From Haematococcus lacustris (lineage: Eukaryota > Chlorophyta > Chlorophyceae > Chlamydomonadales > Haematococcaceae), in the NCBI GenBank assembly GCA_030144725.1, contig JASKMD010000024.1, forward strand, positions 3,277,076 through 3,341,075: a stretch of DNA of 64,000 bases, written 5' to 3'. Positions 12,363-22,500 of the stretch are shown here, in pieces. The translations under genes were made by a program, and so were the position numbers. Below the pieces are notes generated by a model, which saw only the letters and a list, made by a program, of their open reading frames with translations, did not search any database and was not told where the DNA came from. Every line of letters starts with the position of its first letter. The first letter of the stretch is position 1.

Positions 12363-13036
12363 AGGTCAGGTCAGGTCAGGTCAGGTCAGGTCAGGTCAGG
12401 TCAGGTCAGGTCAGGTCAGGTCAGGTCAGGTCAGGTCAGGTCAGGTCAGGTCAGGTCAGGTCAGGTCAGGTCAGGTCAGGTCAGGTCAGGTCAGGTCAGG
12501 TCAGGTCAGGTCAGGTCAGGTCAGGTCAGGTCAGGTCAGGTCAGGTCAGGTCAGGTCAGGTCAGGTCAGGTCAGGTCAGGTCAGGTCAGGTCAGGTCAGG
12601 TCAGGTCAGGTCAGGTCAGGTCAGGTCAGGTCAGGTCAGGTCAGGTCAGGTCAGGTCAGGTCAGGTCAGGTCAGGTCAGGTCAGGTCAGGTCAGGTCAGG
12701 TCAGGTCAGGTCAGGTCAGGTCAGGTCAGGTCAGGTCAGGTCAGGTCAGGTCAGGTCAGGTCAGGTCAGGTCAGGTCAGGTCAGGTCAGGTCAGGTCAGG
12801 TCAGGTCAGGTCAGGTCAGGTCAGGTCAGGTCAGGTCAGGTCAGGTCAGGTCAGGTCAGGTCAGGTCAGGTCAGGTCAGGTCAGGTCAGGTCAGGTCAGG
12901 TCAGGTCAGGTCAGGTCAGGTCAGGTCAGGTCAGGTCAGGTCAGGTCAGGTCAGGTCAGGTCAGGTCAGGTCAGGTCAGGTCAGGTCAGGTCAGGTCAGG
13001 TCAGGTCAGGTCAGGTCAGGTCAGGTCAGGTCAGGT
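12363..13036. repeat. (AGGTC)n satellite, about 135 perfect copies
   Basis: An uninterrupted AGGTC/GGTCA array of about 674 bp. It is open in several frames (VRSGQ repeats), which is a by-product of the absence of stops and not evidence for a protein. Confidence 0.97.
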
Positions 13037-13190
13037 CTAACGTACGTAACCAACGGAACCAATAAGGTGTGGGTGTCACGCACGATGAGGTGGAGAAGGT
13101 GCATGAGTAAAACATCAATGTAGGGCAGGTGCTGTTTGCCAGTTGACACACGCTGGACCAGCCTCCTATTGTAAGTTGAAGGGTGCGCAG

Positions 13191-14775
13191 CAGTGTTTTT
13201 TTTTTCATTTGGCCTCTTTCCAATTTCATAGCACAAAGTGTCATGGCTCAGATTGGGACTGTCATGTTCATAGCGCGACCCTTTTGGGCCCCATAGCACA
13301 CAACAAAAATGTCAAATTAAAGCAATATGCCCAATCAAATGCGGTAGCGCCCACGCACAGCAGCGTTATCCAGCCACTTGCTAATGGCACGCTCATCTGG
13401 GAATGTGTCCAAATCAAATTGATTGCTGCTGAAGACACGGGCGCATACATTCAAGTGGCACTCTTGCAGACTGTTGCGGGTGTCATCTTTGAGGTAAGCC
13501 ATGGCTGAGAACATGCGCTCCTCCTCCACTGAGCCTGGTGTCATGACCAGAGCAAGCTCTGCCAGCTTGATGTACTCCAAGATGTCAGCCTTGGTGATGG
13601 GTTGGCCAGCCAGGTAGCCACAGCTTGGTGGTCTCCTTGGCTGGGTTGGCTGCTGCTGAGCTTAGCTCCACACGGTGTTCAGCTTGGCAGCGCATGACTT
13701 CCACAAATGCTGATTGCTGGGCAGATAGCTTTTGCTGGTCCAACAAGGCTGTTGCCAGTTGGCCGTTAGCCAGGGTCGCGTCCATGCAGTACCGGGCCTT
13801 GACAATGGCCAGGCGCTCAAAAAAGTCTTCATCGCTGGGCTGCTTGTCCCAGTAGTGGGCGTACACAACAGCCAGTCCTCTGGCATGCTCCGGTGGGAGG
13901 AAGCGGCTGTGTAGGTCACGTACCACAGCATCTGTTGTTGCTGCCAGCTCCTGCTTGGCACTGTCGACATGCTGCTGGAAGTCACTGGCTGGCACTAAAG
14001 CAGCCCGGCGCCCTTTTGGGGGGATGGCGTACAGCTGTACCGGCACACTGCCTAGCTCACTGCCTTCCTCCTCCTCCTCATTCTCACCAAACATTGTCTC
14101 CATGTCTGCTGCTGCCTGCCTGCTGCCTACCTCCTCCTCATCCTCACTGTCACTGTCAGCCTCATCTGATTGCACTGTCATACTGCCACTCCCATGCGGC
14201 TGCAATGCCAAATGGCCAGAGCTGTTGTACACCAGGCAGCTGCCAGGTCCTGCCACATTGGTGAAGGCTGTCAGCTCAGGAAAGTCCAGTGCAGAGAAGG
14301 GGGAGGGGCCTGAGTACATGGCAGTGATCTTGTTGGCCGTCAGGGCCACCTCCTGCATAAGGTCCTCGACAAAGAAGGGGTCTTGATGGTATGCATGTTG
14401 CAGTTGAAGCTCTTGTTGCAGCGTTCGCAGCGCGCCTTGTACTGGTTTGAGGCATCGAGCCCTTGGTTTGTAAGCCACAGTGGGCGATCGCCAGTGAGCC
14501 AGCTGTCCTGTTGCTGCCGTTGCTGCCGTGTGCCCTGGCTTGTAAGTAGGCACCATCGCTATACCCTCGGCGGGCACGGCCATCAGCCATCGGGATTGCG
14601 GCGCTTATCCAAATTGCGGCTCTTAGCCGAGCTGCGGCTGCAGTACAAAGTCCAATTTTTATAACGCGATGCGCTATAGCACAGTCCGCAAGGGGTCCAA
14701 TCCATAGCGCACGGAGCCCTCTGAAATGTCGCTTTTTATAGCGATCGCTATATATAGCGTAAAAAAAAAACACTG
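13191..14775 (-). mobile_element. hAT-1: deleted hAT DNA transposon with perfect TIR and TSD
   Basis: The left end is CAGTG followed by ten T; the right end is its exact reverse complement, giving a 15-bp TIR. The 8-bp sequence GTGCGCAG flanks both sides (13183-13190 and 14776-14783). An 8-bp duplication and CAGTG-type ends are hAT hallmarks. At 1585 bp it is too short for a full transposase. The right end has GCTATA-rich palindromes (for example ATAGCGATCGCTAT). It sits inside an older dispersed repeat, also present at 3.2 kb. Confidence 0.92.
13335..14583 (-). pseudogene. hAT-1 transposase remnant, C-terminal half
   Basis: The second frame (13580-13335) contains PGSVEEERMFSAMAYLKDD, then LNVCARVFSSNQF, then FPDERAISKWLDN. 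This is the hAT C-terminal dimerisation region, with the usual S-x-E-R-x-FS core. The first frame (14583-13585) has acidic stretches (DSDSEDEEE, ENEEEEEG) and the segment ARGLAVVYAHYWDKQ. The two frames are offset near 13600, where AGQPITKADILEYIK would continue the protein, so at least one indel separates them. The N-terminal zinc finger and the catalytic DDE core are absent. The copy is dead or non-autonomous, though its ends could be mobilised in trans. Confidence 0.8.
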
Positions 14776-14914
14776 GTGCGCAGCACTGTGGCACTGTTAG
14801 GCATGATGGTGTTGTATAGCACAGCCCAACCCCCTGAGCCAGAGGGGCTCACTCTGGCGGGCTCACTCTGGCAGGGGGGCTCACTCTGACAACCCTGACC
14901 CTTACCCTGACCCT

Positions 14915-15475
14915 GTGTTGCTGCACTCGGGGAGCCCTGACGGCAGGCACACCTCTCCACTCCACCGGCTCAGCACAAGGAGCCACACACCGTATGCACC
15001 ACAAGGGCGGCGCAGCTCCGTATCCAACCTCTGCTCCACCCACCCTCCCTCCTCCCAGCCTGCCAGTGCTGTGCCTGCTGCTGCCGACAGGCCTGGCCTC
15101 CAACCCCCCTCGCCTGCACTCGCGTCCTTCCACTCCTTCAAGCTCCCGCCCCAGCACCAGCTGCAGCAGCACCAGAACCTGCGTGCAGCGCAGCGTCAGC
15201 GGCCAGCGACCCAGGAGCAGCCCTACCTCCCACCCAGCTCCAGCCCCAGCTCCACCTTGCAGCGCCCACTCCCACCCCGCCCTACCTCCTCCCTCAAACA
15301 CAGCAAGGCTATGAGCCAGGGTGGCACCCTGACGCTGGCTGTGACCCCTGGCCCCTCCCCCCCAGCAGCCCTAGCCCCCACCCCCACACCCTCTGCTGGC
15401 CAGCCGACCCTGCCCAGGTCCTCCTCCTCCTCCCGGGGCAGGGGGGCTCCCTCTGGCGGGCCCGACCCAGCTTAA
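14915..15475 (+). CDS. Ser/Pro-rich low-complexity frame
   Basis: A 186-codon frame rich in Ser, Pro, Gln and Ala (HQLQQHQNLRAAQRQR; PTPTPSAGQPTLPRSSSSS) that ends at TAA 15473-15475. It could be the terminal exon of the gene holding the coiled-coil exon at 12.0 kb. It is probably disordered if expressed. No family is recognised. Confidence 0.35.
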   Translation: MLLHSGSPDGRHTSPLHRLSTRSHTPYAPQGRRSSVSNLCSTHPPSSQPASAVPAAADRPGLQPPSPALASFHSFKLPPQHQLQQHQNLRAAQRQRPATQEQPYLPPSSSPSSTLQRPLPPRPTSSLKHSKAMSQGGTLTLAVTPGPSPPAALAPTPTPSAGQPTLPRSSSSSRGRGAPSGGPDPA

Positions 15476-15564
15476 CAGGCCAAGCAGGCTAGACGAGCAC
15501 ATAGAGGTGGTGGGAGCAGGCTGCGCCCCGGGCAGAAGTTCCTCCCTCAATGCATGCCGGTGTC

Positions 15565-16140
15565 TTAGGTGCAGATCATGAGACTTGTTTGTGTGATGAA
15601 GAAGGCATCATGCACACAATCCTCTGGCTGCGCCCTGGAGTTTGCCACACTGGCTAGCAGGTGGACCCGCATGGTGCTGAAGGTGGAGTCAGGGGACACT
15701 GCTTGGCTCACCCTAAGCTGAACTGATGCGCCACTGCAGCAAGCCGAAGGGAACCAGCCACTAGAGCTGGCGCCGCATGCCAGGCGCCCTACACAGCGCC
15801 CCATTAGTTCAACCTTGATGACCGGCTCAAACTCAGAGGCTGCCATCCCCCCATGGTGTCAAGTTGGAGCTGCTCGCTTGCCAGGGGTGCGCCCTTAGCC
15901 AACCTTTCCTGCCTCCCCATTCTCCCCGGTTTGTAGCAATTGTGTAGCGACCAGTAGCTGGTAGGGATGCCCCGCAGGCGTTTTGCGTTGCAGAAACAGG
16001 GCATATAATGCATTATCATGATGTTATCCATTAGTGCCACAGGATGGTCCTTCATAACAAGGGCCGCAGTGCACGCACCCTCTCCCACGCAGCTTGCCGC
16101 CACACCCATTGATATCTGTCTTCCGTCCGACGTCTTACAC
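15565..16140 (-). other. possible small gene or gene relic, frame-shifted
   Basis: One minus frame (16140 down to about 15850) reads CKTSDGRQISMGVAASCVGE, then DNIMIMHYMPCFCNAKRLRG, then SYWSLHNCYKPGRMGRQERL. A second frame (15846-15565) continues MAASEFEPVIKVELMGRCVG. The shift falls at a GGGGGG run, so the two may be one protein with an indel. No family is recognised. Confidence 0.3.
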
Positions 16141-16537
16141 AGCTGGTGAGGGAAGTGGTGGGGGGTCAGGGGTCCGAGCCAGGGCTGGTGCGTGGATGGA
16201 CCGACACCACACAAAGAACACGTAAGGCGTGCGTAAAGCAGGCACTGCTTTGCAGGCAAGCGGACATGTTGAGCGGACATGCTGCCAGGCAGCTTCGCAG
16301 CGACTCCGTGAGCTGTCTAGACTCGCTGAGTGACTAAGAACCGGCACTGAGTAGAGCACCATGCAGGTTCGCTTGACCACTAATGCTATGCAACGTTGGC
16401 TGTGCCGGCCCAAACTTCAAATGTTACCCGTAGTACGTCCATCTCCACTCCATCCACTCCGCTTCACGCCATGTGCGGCACTGTAAGACGTGTGCTGTGA
16501 TGGACGCATCCTTTCGTATGGGCACACGACGGTAGCG

Positions 16538-19500
16538 ATGGCGGGCCCGTTGAAGCTAGAAGTCATGCAAGGTCTCCTAGCGGTGCTGCTACTTCTATGT
16601 ACCCAGCGGCCAGGTCAGAAACGCACCGTAACGACAGACAGCTGTACTGCCCCTGGCGTGGACGGCAGCCACCCCATTGCCCTGCCAGCGCTCAGCGCGA
16701 CGCTCATCACTTGTTACAACTCGCACTTCTGCTTGCCTGTCACTGCCCAACCTCCTGGGTCTCATGGTCTGCTTTGTCTGCTTTGTCTGCTTTCTACTCA
16801 CGACTCTCATTCTCGCGACTGGTCACAGTGCTCAGTATCCCTATCACTGGCACAGCTTTTCCATTCGAGACATGCAAGGTTTCCCAACTCAGAGGCCGCT
16901 ACCAGGTAAAGCTGCTTGGAAGTGTAGCAGCTTACACAACCGCAGTTAAAACACGCCTTGCACTCTTCCCTGTGCTCTACCCTGACAGCCACAGCTTTGG
17001 CCCTGCTGATCAACAGACCTGCATCACTGAACGTGCATGCAACCAGGGCTTGACTGGTCCCCTGCTGCCCTGTGCAACTTGTGCTACAGACCTACTTGTC
17101 TCGGTACTTCAAGCTGCCTGAAGATGAGGGCTGGACGTTCTGCCTCACCACACAGGTCGGTCTCCCTTGGCTCCCTTGTGCTTGACTAGCACTGAGACTC
17201 ACTAGCCAGGGGAGATGTGTAGTGTCGTTGCGTGTGTAGTTCCGTTGCTTGTGCCACTATGCCTAGGCCTGGGCTGCACCTTCCTCTGCCTCAGGCAGTG
17301 TAGTTCTGACACAGCTTGGTGCAGACACGCAGGCACACAATGCCTGGCACATACTACTGTGCAATGGGCTGCTGCTCATGTGCCCCTTATGGATGATTTT
17401 GGCAGCTACACAGCGACAAAATCATTGTCTGCCAAAGGCTGATGCGGGGCCTTGGGAGCTCGGTCTCGAAGCCACTTGTAGCCCCGCCAGGGTGCTCCCT
17501 GCCCTTGGCTGGCAGCTTCAGCTGCTCTGGCCACCAGCACAGCTCCAGTGGGCGCCACCTGCTCTCCCCAATGCGCTGCATGTTGGGCGCTGCCCTGCAG
17601 TCCCTGTCTACCCACTACCTGCTGGCTGCACCTCACTTGTCCTGGTTGTCTGCGTTTTGCGCTGTCGTGTTGTTTTTGTTGGTCTGGCAGTCACACAGCC
17701 TCGAGCAGCTACAGAGTCCACCACTGGTGGACTGCGTGAGCCAACCCCTGCGCTATGGCCTGACCCCCTAAGGGGCTGCTGCTCGACAATGAAGCGTGAT
17801 TACCATGCACTGATGCACACACCTTGTATGTAAACTGACACGGCTTAGACAGGTTTCTGCATACGCCAGTGTGCCGCAAGCAGCTCTGAGTATCCTGAGC
17901 TTCCCACTCTACTCTGCTCTGCTGCCTGCTCTGCTGCCTGCTCTGCTGCCTACTCTGCACCTGACCCATGAGGCCAGCTATGGCGTGGAGTGTCAGTTCA
18001 ATGAGCAGGTGGTCCCATGCTTCTGCTGCAGGTTTTGCCGCGTGATCAGTGTTACATCAATGCTGGTGCGTGGTCCTCGCTTGTCAGTGCAGCGCTGAGC
18101 TGAACAGCTATTCAGCCGGCAGCATCCAGCCGTGCTCACAACCTCTTTAACCTGGGGCCAATACTGCCACTGCAGCGTTCCCAAGGAACACCACACGCTG
18201 TTGCGACACTAACTTTGACATGCTGAAGGTTTACCCCAGTGAGTGACCTCACACCATGCCTGTTCACGCAGCGGGTCAGCTCATCCAGGCTGAAGCTGCA
18301 CGGCTGCTGGGCAGGCGACTGTTGGCAACCCTGGACTTTCTGCTCTTTGCCCCAGCACTGGTCACGGTCTATGGTGCATGGGCTCGATAGGGTTTGTCCC
18401 CATCCATGACCCACAAGGGCTAATGCCTCCAGGAGACAATGTGCCACGGGAGACAATGCCTAGCCAGTAGACCTTCATGAGGTCACAACCATGCAGTACC
18501 ATGTGTGTTAAAGAAAGCAGCAGCAGCACCACCAGCAGCATGGCTCTCGCATTTGTCTTGGTACAGCCTGGTTGCATTGCTGTGATGGGAAAGTGCAGGA
18601 ATGCTTCCTTTACTGCTTGCTGCTTTTGCTTGATGGTAAGTTCATCGCCAGGATCTACGAGCAGCAGGTGTGTGTACACATGCCATGATGCCTGCAGGTG
18701 ATGCTTGCACGTCTTCCATCGCGTACGTCCTGACCAATGGTGGGTGGGTGATGCATCCTTCCCGTTAAGCTTGGCATGTCACTCCCCGTGCCGCAATGCC
18801 CTGTCTGTGTTGAGGACAGTGTGTTGTGTGCACAGCGTACTACGTGTTCTTTGTGCTATGAGGATCACGATGTCTTCTAAATCACTCTTCACCCGCCACT
18901 GCGTGCGTGCGTGTTGCCCAGCTCACTCCTGCTTGGACTGTGTCAAGACGCTGTGCAGCAGCTTTTTCTAGGTCCAAGCTTCTCCAATCAGCCCAGCCCT
19001 CGATAATCCCAGGATGACCAGCCCCAGACTCCTGAGGCTGCCACACAATGCTTGGCACACAGGACTGTGTCATTTGCTGCACCTCAATGGTTCAGGCAGC
19101 TACACAGCCCCAGACTCCTGAGGCTATGGCTGCTTCACTACCCCCCGTACTGTTGCCTGGGGGCGACTAGACAGTACGGCATGGCACACATGCTCTAATG
19201 CAAGCTGACACAGCTTCAATATGGCACACACTACTGTGCCACAGGCTGCGGCTGGGCCTGGGCCTTGGGTGCTCGGTCTCGCAGCCGCTTGTAGCCCAGG
19301 CCTGGGTACTCCCTGCACTTGGCTGGAGGGCTGGAGGGCAGCAAGGCGTGCACTGCTGCGCTTGACGCCTTAGGGACCTCACTGCGACCTGACTGTGTCT
19401 GCCTGGGCTTCGGGGGCTGCATGGGCAGAGGGAAGTATCAGCCACAGGGGAGGCTGCTCCGAGGCATGCTTCGCACTCATGGCCGTGTCAGGGTCAGGGA

Positions 19501-22500
19501 GCGTTGAGGCTTGGGCTGTGGGTGGTTAGCCCACTCAGGAGCTGGAGCAGAAGGCTCAGGGCGCACATGCAGGCTGTGACCCGCAGCAGGGAGTGCATGT
19601 TGCCACACAGCTTCAGGTTCTCCGCCATCGTCTGTTCATCTGTCCATCACCTGCCTCCAGAGCGCCCAGCTGCACCCTCAGCTCTCTTCACTCGTCCTGT
19701 GCTGTGAACCATGGGTTCAGGGTTTTCCAGCTTTCGGGTCAGCCACCATCTGCATGTTCTATTCGGGTTCTAGGGTTAGGGTCCTCACTTGCTGGGTCGT
19801 CACACGTCCTGTTTCCTACGGCCATGAGCAGGTGTCAGGTCTTCCCGCTTCTCATATCAACCTGGGCCAAACAGTTCCACCACGGTCAAGGTCAGTGCTG
19901 GTGCCAGTGTCGCTAGATGCGCCATAACCCCTCATCAATACTTACACCGATGACCAGGCCTAGACTTCCTACACCCTTGCTGCTGAACACATGTGTCTGT
20001 TGAACATCACCTCAACAACTATATGCATTTCCTCCACCTTATCTACAGCCCAGTTAGCCCTGTCCACGTGCCTCGACAGTAATTCAATAACAAAAGCAGT
20101 AATGCGTTTTTCCTTTCCTTCTCTTCATCTACAGCCCTGTTTGCATGCCCTGTCAACGGTCAACGGCACTGGCTGATGAGTCCTACACATTCTTTTTCTC
20201 TACAGATGACAAGCTTAGCTCTGGGCATGTCCAACCCCAGCCAAGCAGAAGGTGTGGAGCTATGTTTCTCCCTGAGACCTCCCTGCCCGTCCCTGCCGGA
20301 GTTTGCATTCGATGGCCAGGTGCTGGAGTACTCCATGTACGACGTGTGAGTGCAAGCGTGGGTGTGAAGCTTGAAGCAGGCACGTGGCCCCGATGCCTAA
20401 TATGCTGAACATCTACCAAGGGCGTCCTCATACTGACGCATGATTGCATCACTGCACTTTTCAACGGATAGGCAATCCTTTTGATGCAGGGTCTAGTTTG
20501 TTCAGGAGCATGGCTGCAGCACTGGGGTTTGCTGCATGGAACAGCAGCCGGTGCAGATGTGCCCAGCCTCATGTGCCCCCGCAACCCTGGCTTGGCCTTG
20601 CTCCCTGGCCCACTTCTCATGGTAGCAGCCACCGCCTGGTCACCTGGCTGAGTTCACCACCTTGGCCAAGCCCACACGCCCACATGCCGCCCTCACAGGA
20701 AAGCAAGCGGTTACCAATGCTGCCCCAGTGGCATCGTCGAAGTGGTGAATGACACCTTCTCAGTGGGCCGGCCACCTGACCTGTCCACACTGCCAAGGCC
20801 ACCACTGCCACCTCCACGGCTGCCTCCAGGTCCGAGGGTTCCCCCAGCACTGCCCTGCACTGCACTATACCTGCCACCATTCTGCCTCCACGCTGTGGCC
20901 TCGACCTCTGGTACTCGTCTCATGTCCCCTGCCTCTATGCTGCATGCCCGCTCGGGCAGCGGTTGGGCTGCTCACCCTGCTGACAGCAGTGGTCTACAGG
21001 TATAACCGCGTTTACCTTGTGTTTGGCAAGCTGGTCATAGTTTGCCTGCAGCGACACTAGTGGTGTGAGCAAACGCGCCGGGTGTCCTTCTTGCTCCTTG
21101 GCTGCCATGCAGCTCCACCCCAGCCGCCTCCGTTTCCGCCGGGATCAGCCACTCTCCCAGCCCCTCCCTCCCCTTTCCGCTCCTCACCACCCTCTCCCAG
21201 ACCTCCGACCCCTATACCTCCACCTGCGCCCCCCTCACCCTCCCTTCCCTCACCTTCACCTTCTCCTTCTCCTCCACTGCCCTCCTCTTCCCCCCCGCCC
21301 CCCAAGCTTGTGGCGCCTTCACCACCATCACCAACTCCAGCTTCACCGGATGAGGCACCAGAGATCTCATACAACTTCCCTCCCCATCCTGACCCTCCAC
21401 CACCTCCTCCGCCACCCCCGCCGCCATCACCAACTCCAGCTTCACCGGATGAGACACCAGAGATCTCATACACCTTCCCTCCCTATCCTGACCCTCCACC
21501 ACCTCCTCCGCCACCCCCGCCGCCATCGCACCCCTCACCCAGTCCACCCCGTTCTCCCCCCATCCCCTCACCCCGCTCCCGCTCTCCTCCCCCTCCTCCC
21601 ATGCACCGCCCCCCCCTCCCCTCGCCCCCCTCGCCAACACCCCCCCCCTCCACCCTTGCCCCCTCCACCCCTTCCCCCCTCTCCCTTGCCCCCAAGCCCG
21701 CCCAGGCCCCGTTTACCTCCACCACCATCTCTAATGCCACCGCCACGTGGCCGGATTCCAGCCAGGAAGCCTCCCCCCTCCCCCCTACCTCCTTCCCCAT
21801 CACCACCTCCTGATGACCCGTCCCCTCCACCACCCTACTATTACCCTCCCTATCCTCCTCCCCCTCCACCACCTCCCCCTCCGTACTACTACCCTCCCTA
21901 CCCACCCCCTGAAACTCCTAGTCCCAGTCCACCACCTCCCCCTAGCCCACCACCTCCCCCTACTCGACCCAAACGGCCTCCTCCTCCTCCACCTCTCCCT
22001 CCTCCACCCCCACCGCCCCCATCGCCCTTCCCACCGTCCCCGTCCCCTGCCCCCTCCCCGCTACCACCACCGTCGCCCGCCCCACCATCTACCTCGCCGC
22101 CCCCCCTGGTGAGTATAGGGTGTAGAGTGTTTAGTGGGTACAGGGCATGGGAGTTCAAGTTAAGAGCATTAGAGAGCGTGGAGTGCATTACAGACAGCAT
22201 TAGAGAGTGGGAGGGTAGCAAGGGCACGCCCCAAGGTTTCTCTCCTCCCTTAATCCCGACGTCTTTCTTTCTTAGAGAATGAGAGATCATTACAGAGCAT
22301 GGGGAGGGATAGCCCCCGACTCCCGAGGCTGCAGGTGCCTCGCTATCCCCCGTCTTGTTGCCCGACCCCTCAGTAGCAGCTAGACAATGTGGCATGACAA
22401 CCCTGCTCTAATGCAAGCTGAACATGGTTACAAGCATGTTTGAGAGCCTGAACATGGCCACAAGCATGCTCACTCACTAGGTTCCCCTCACTTGTCCTAT

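Noticed and set aside
11942..13123. 393-residue VRSGQ repeat protein
   Set aside because: The frame is open only because the AGGTC satellite has no stop codons. Other frames and the reverse strand contain the same artefact.
21057..21905. Gly-rich minus-strand proteins opposite the proline rod
   Set aside because: Antisense reading of CCN-rich coding sequence; no splice or motif support.
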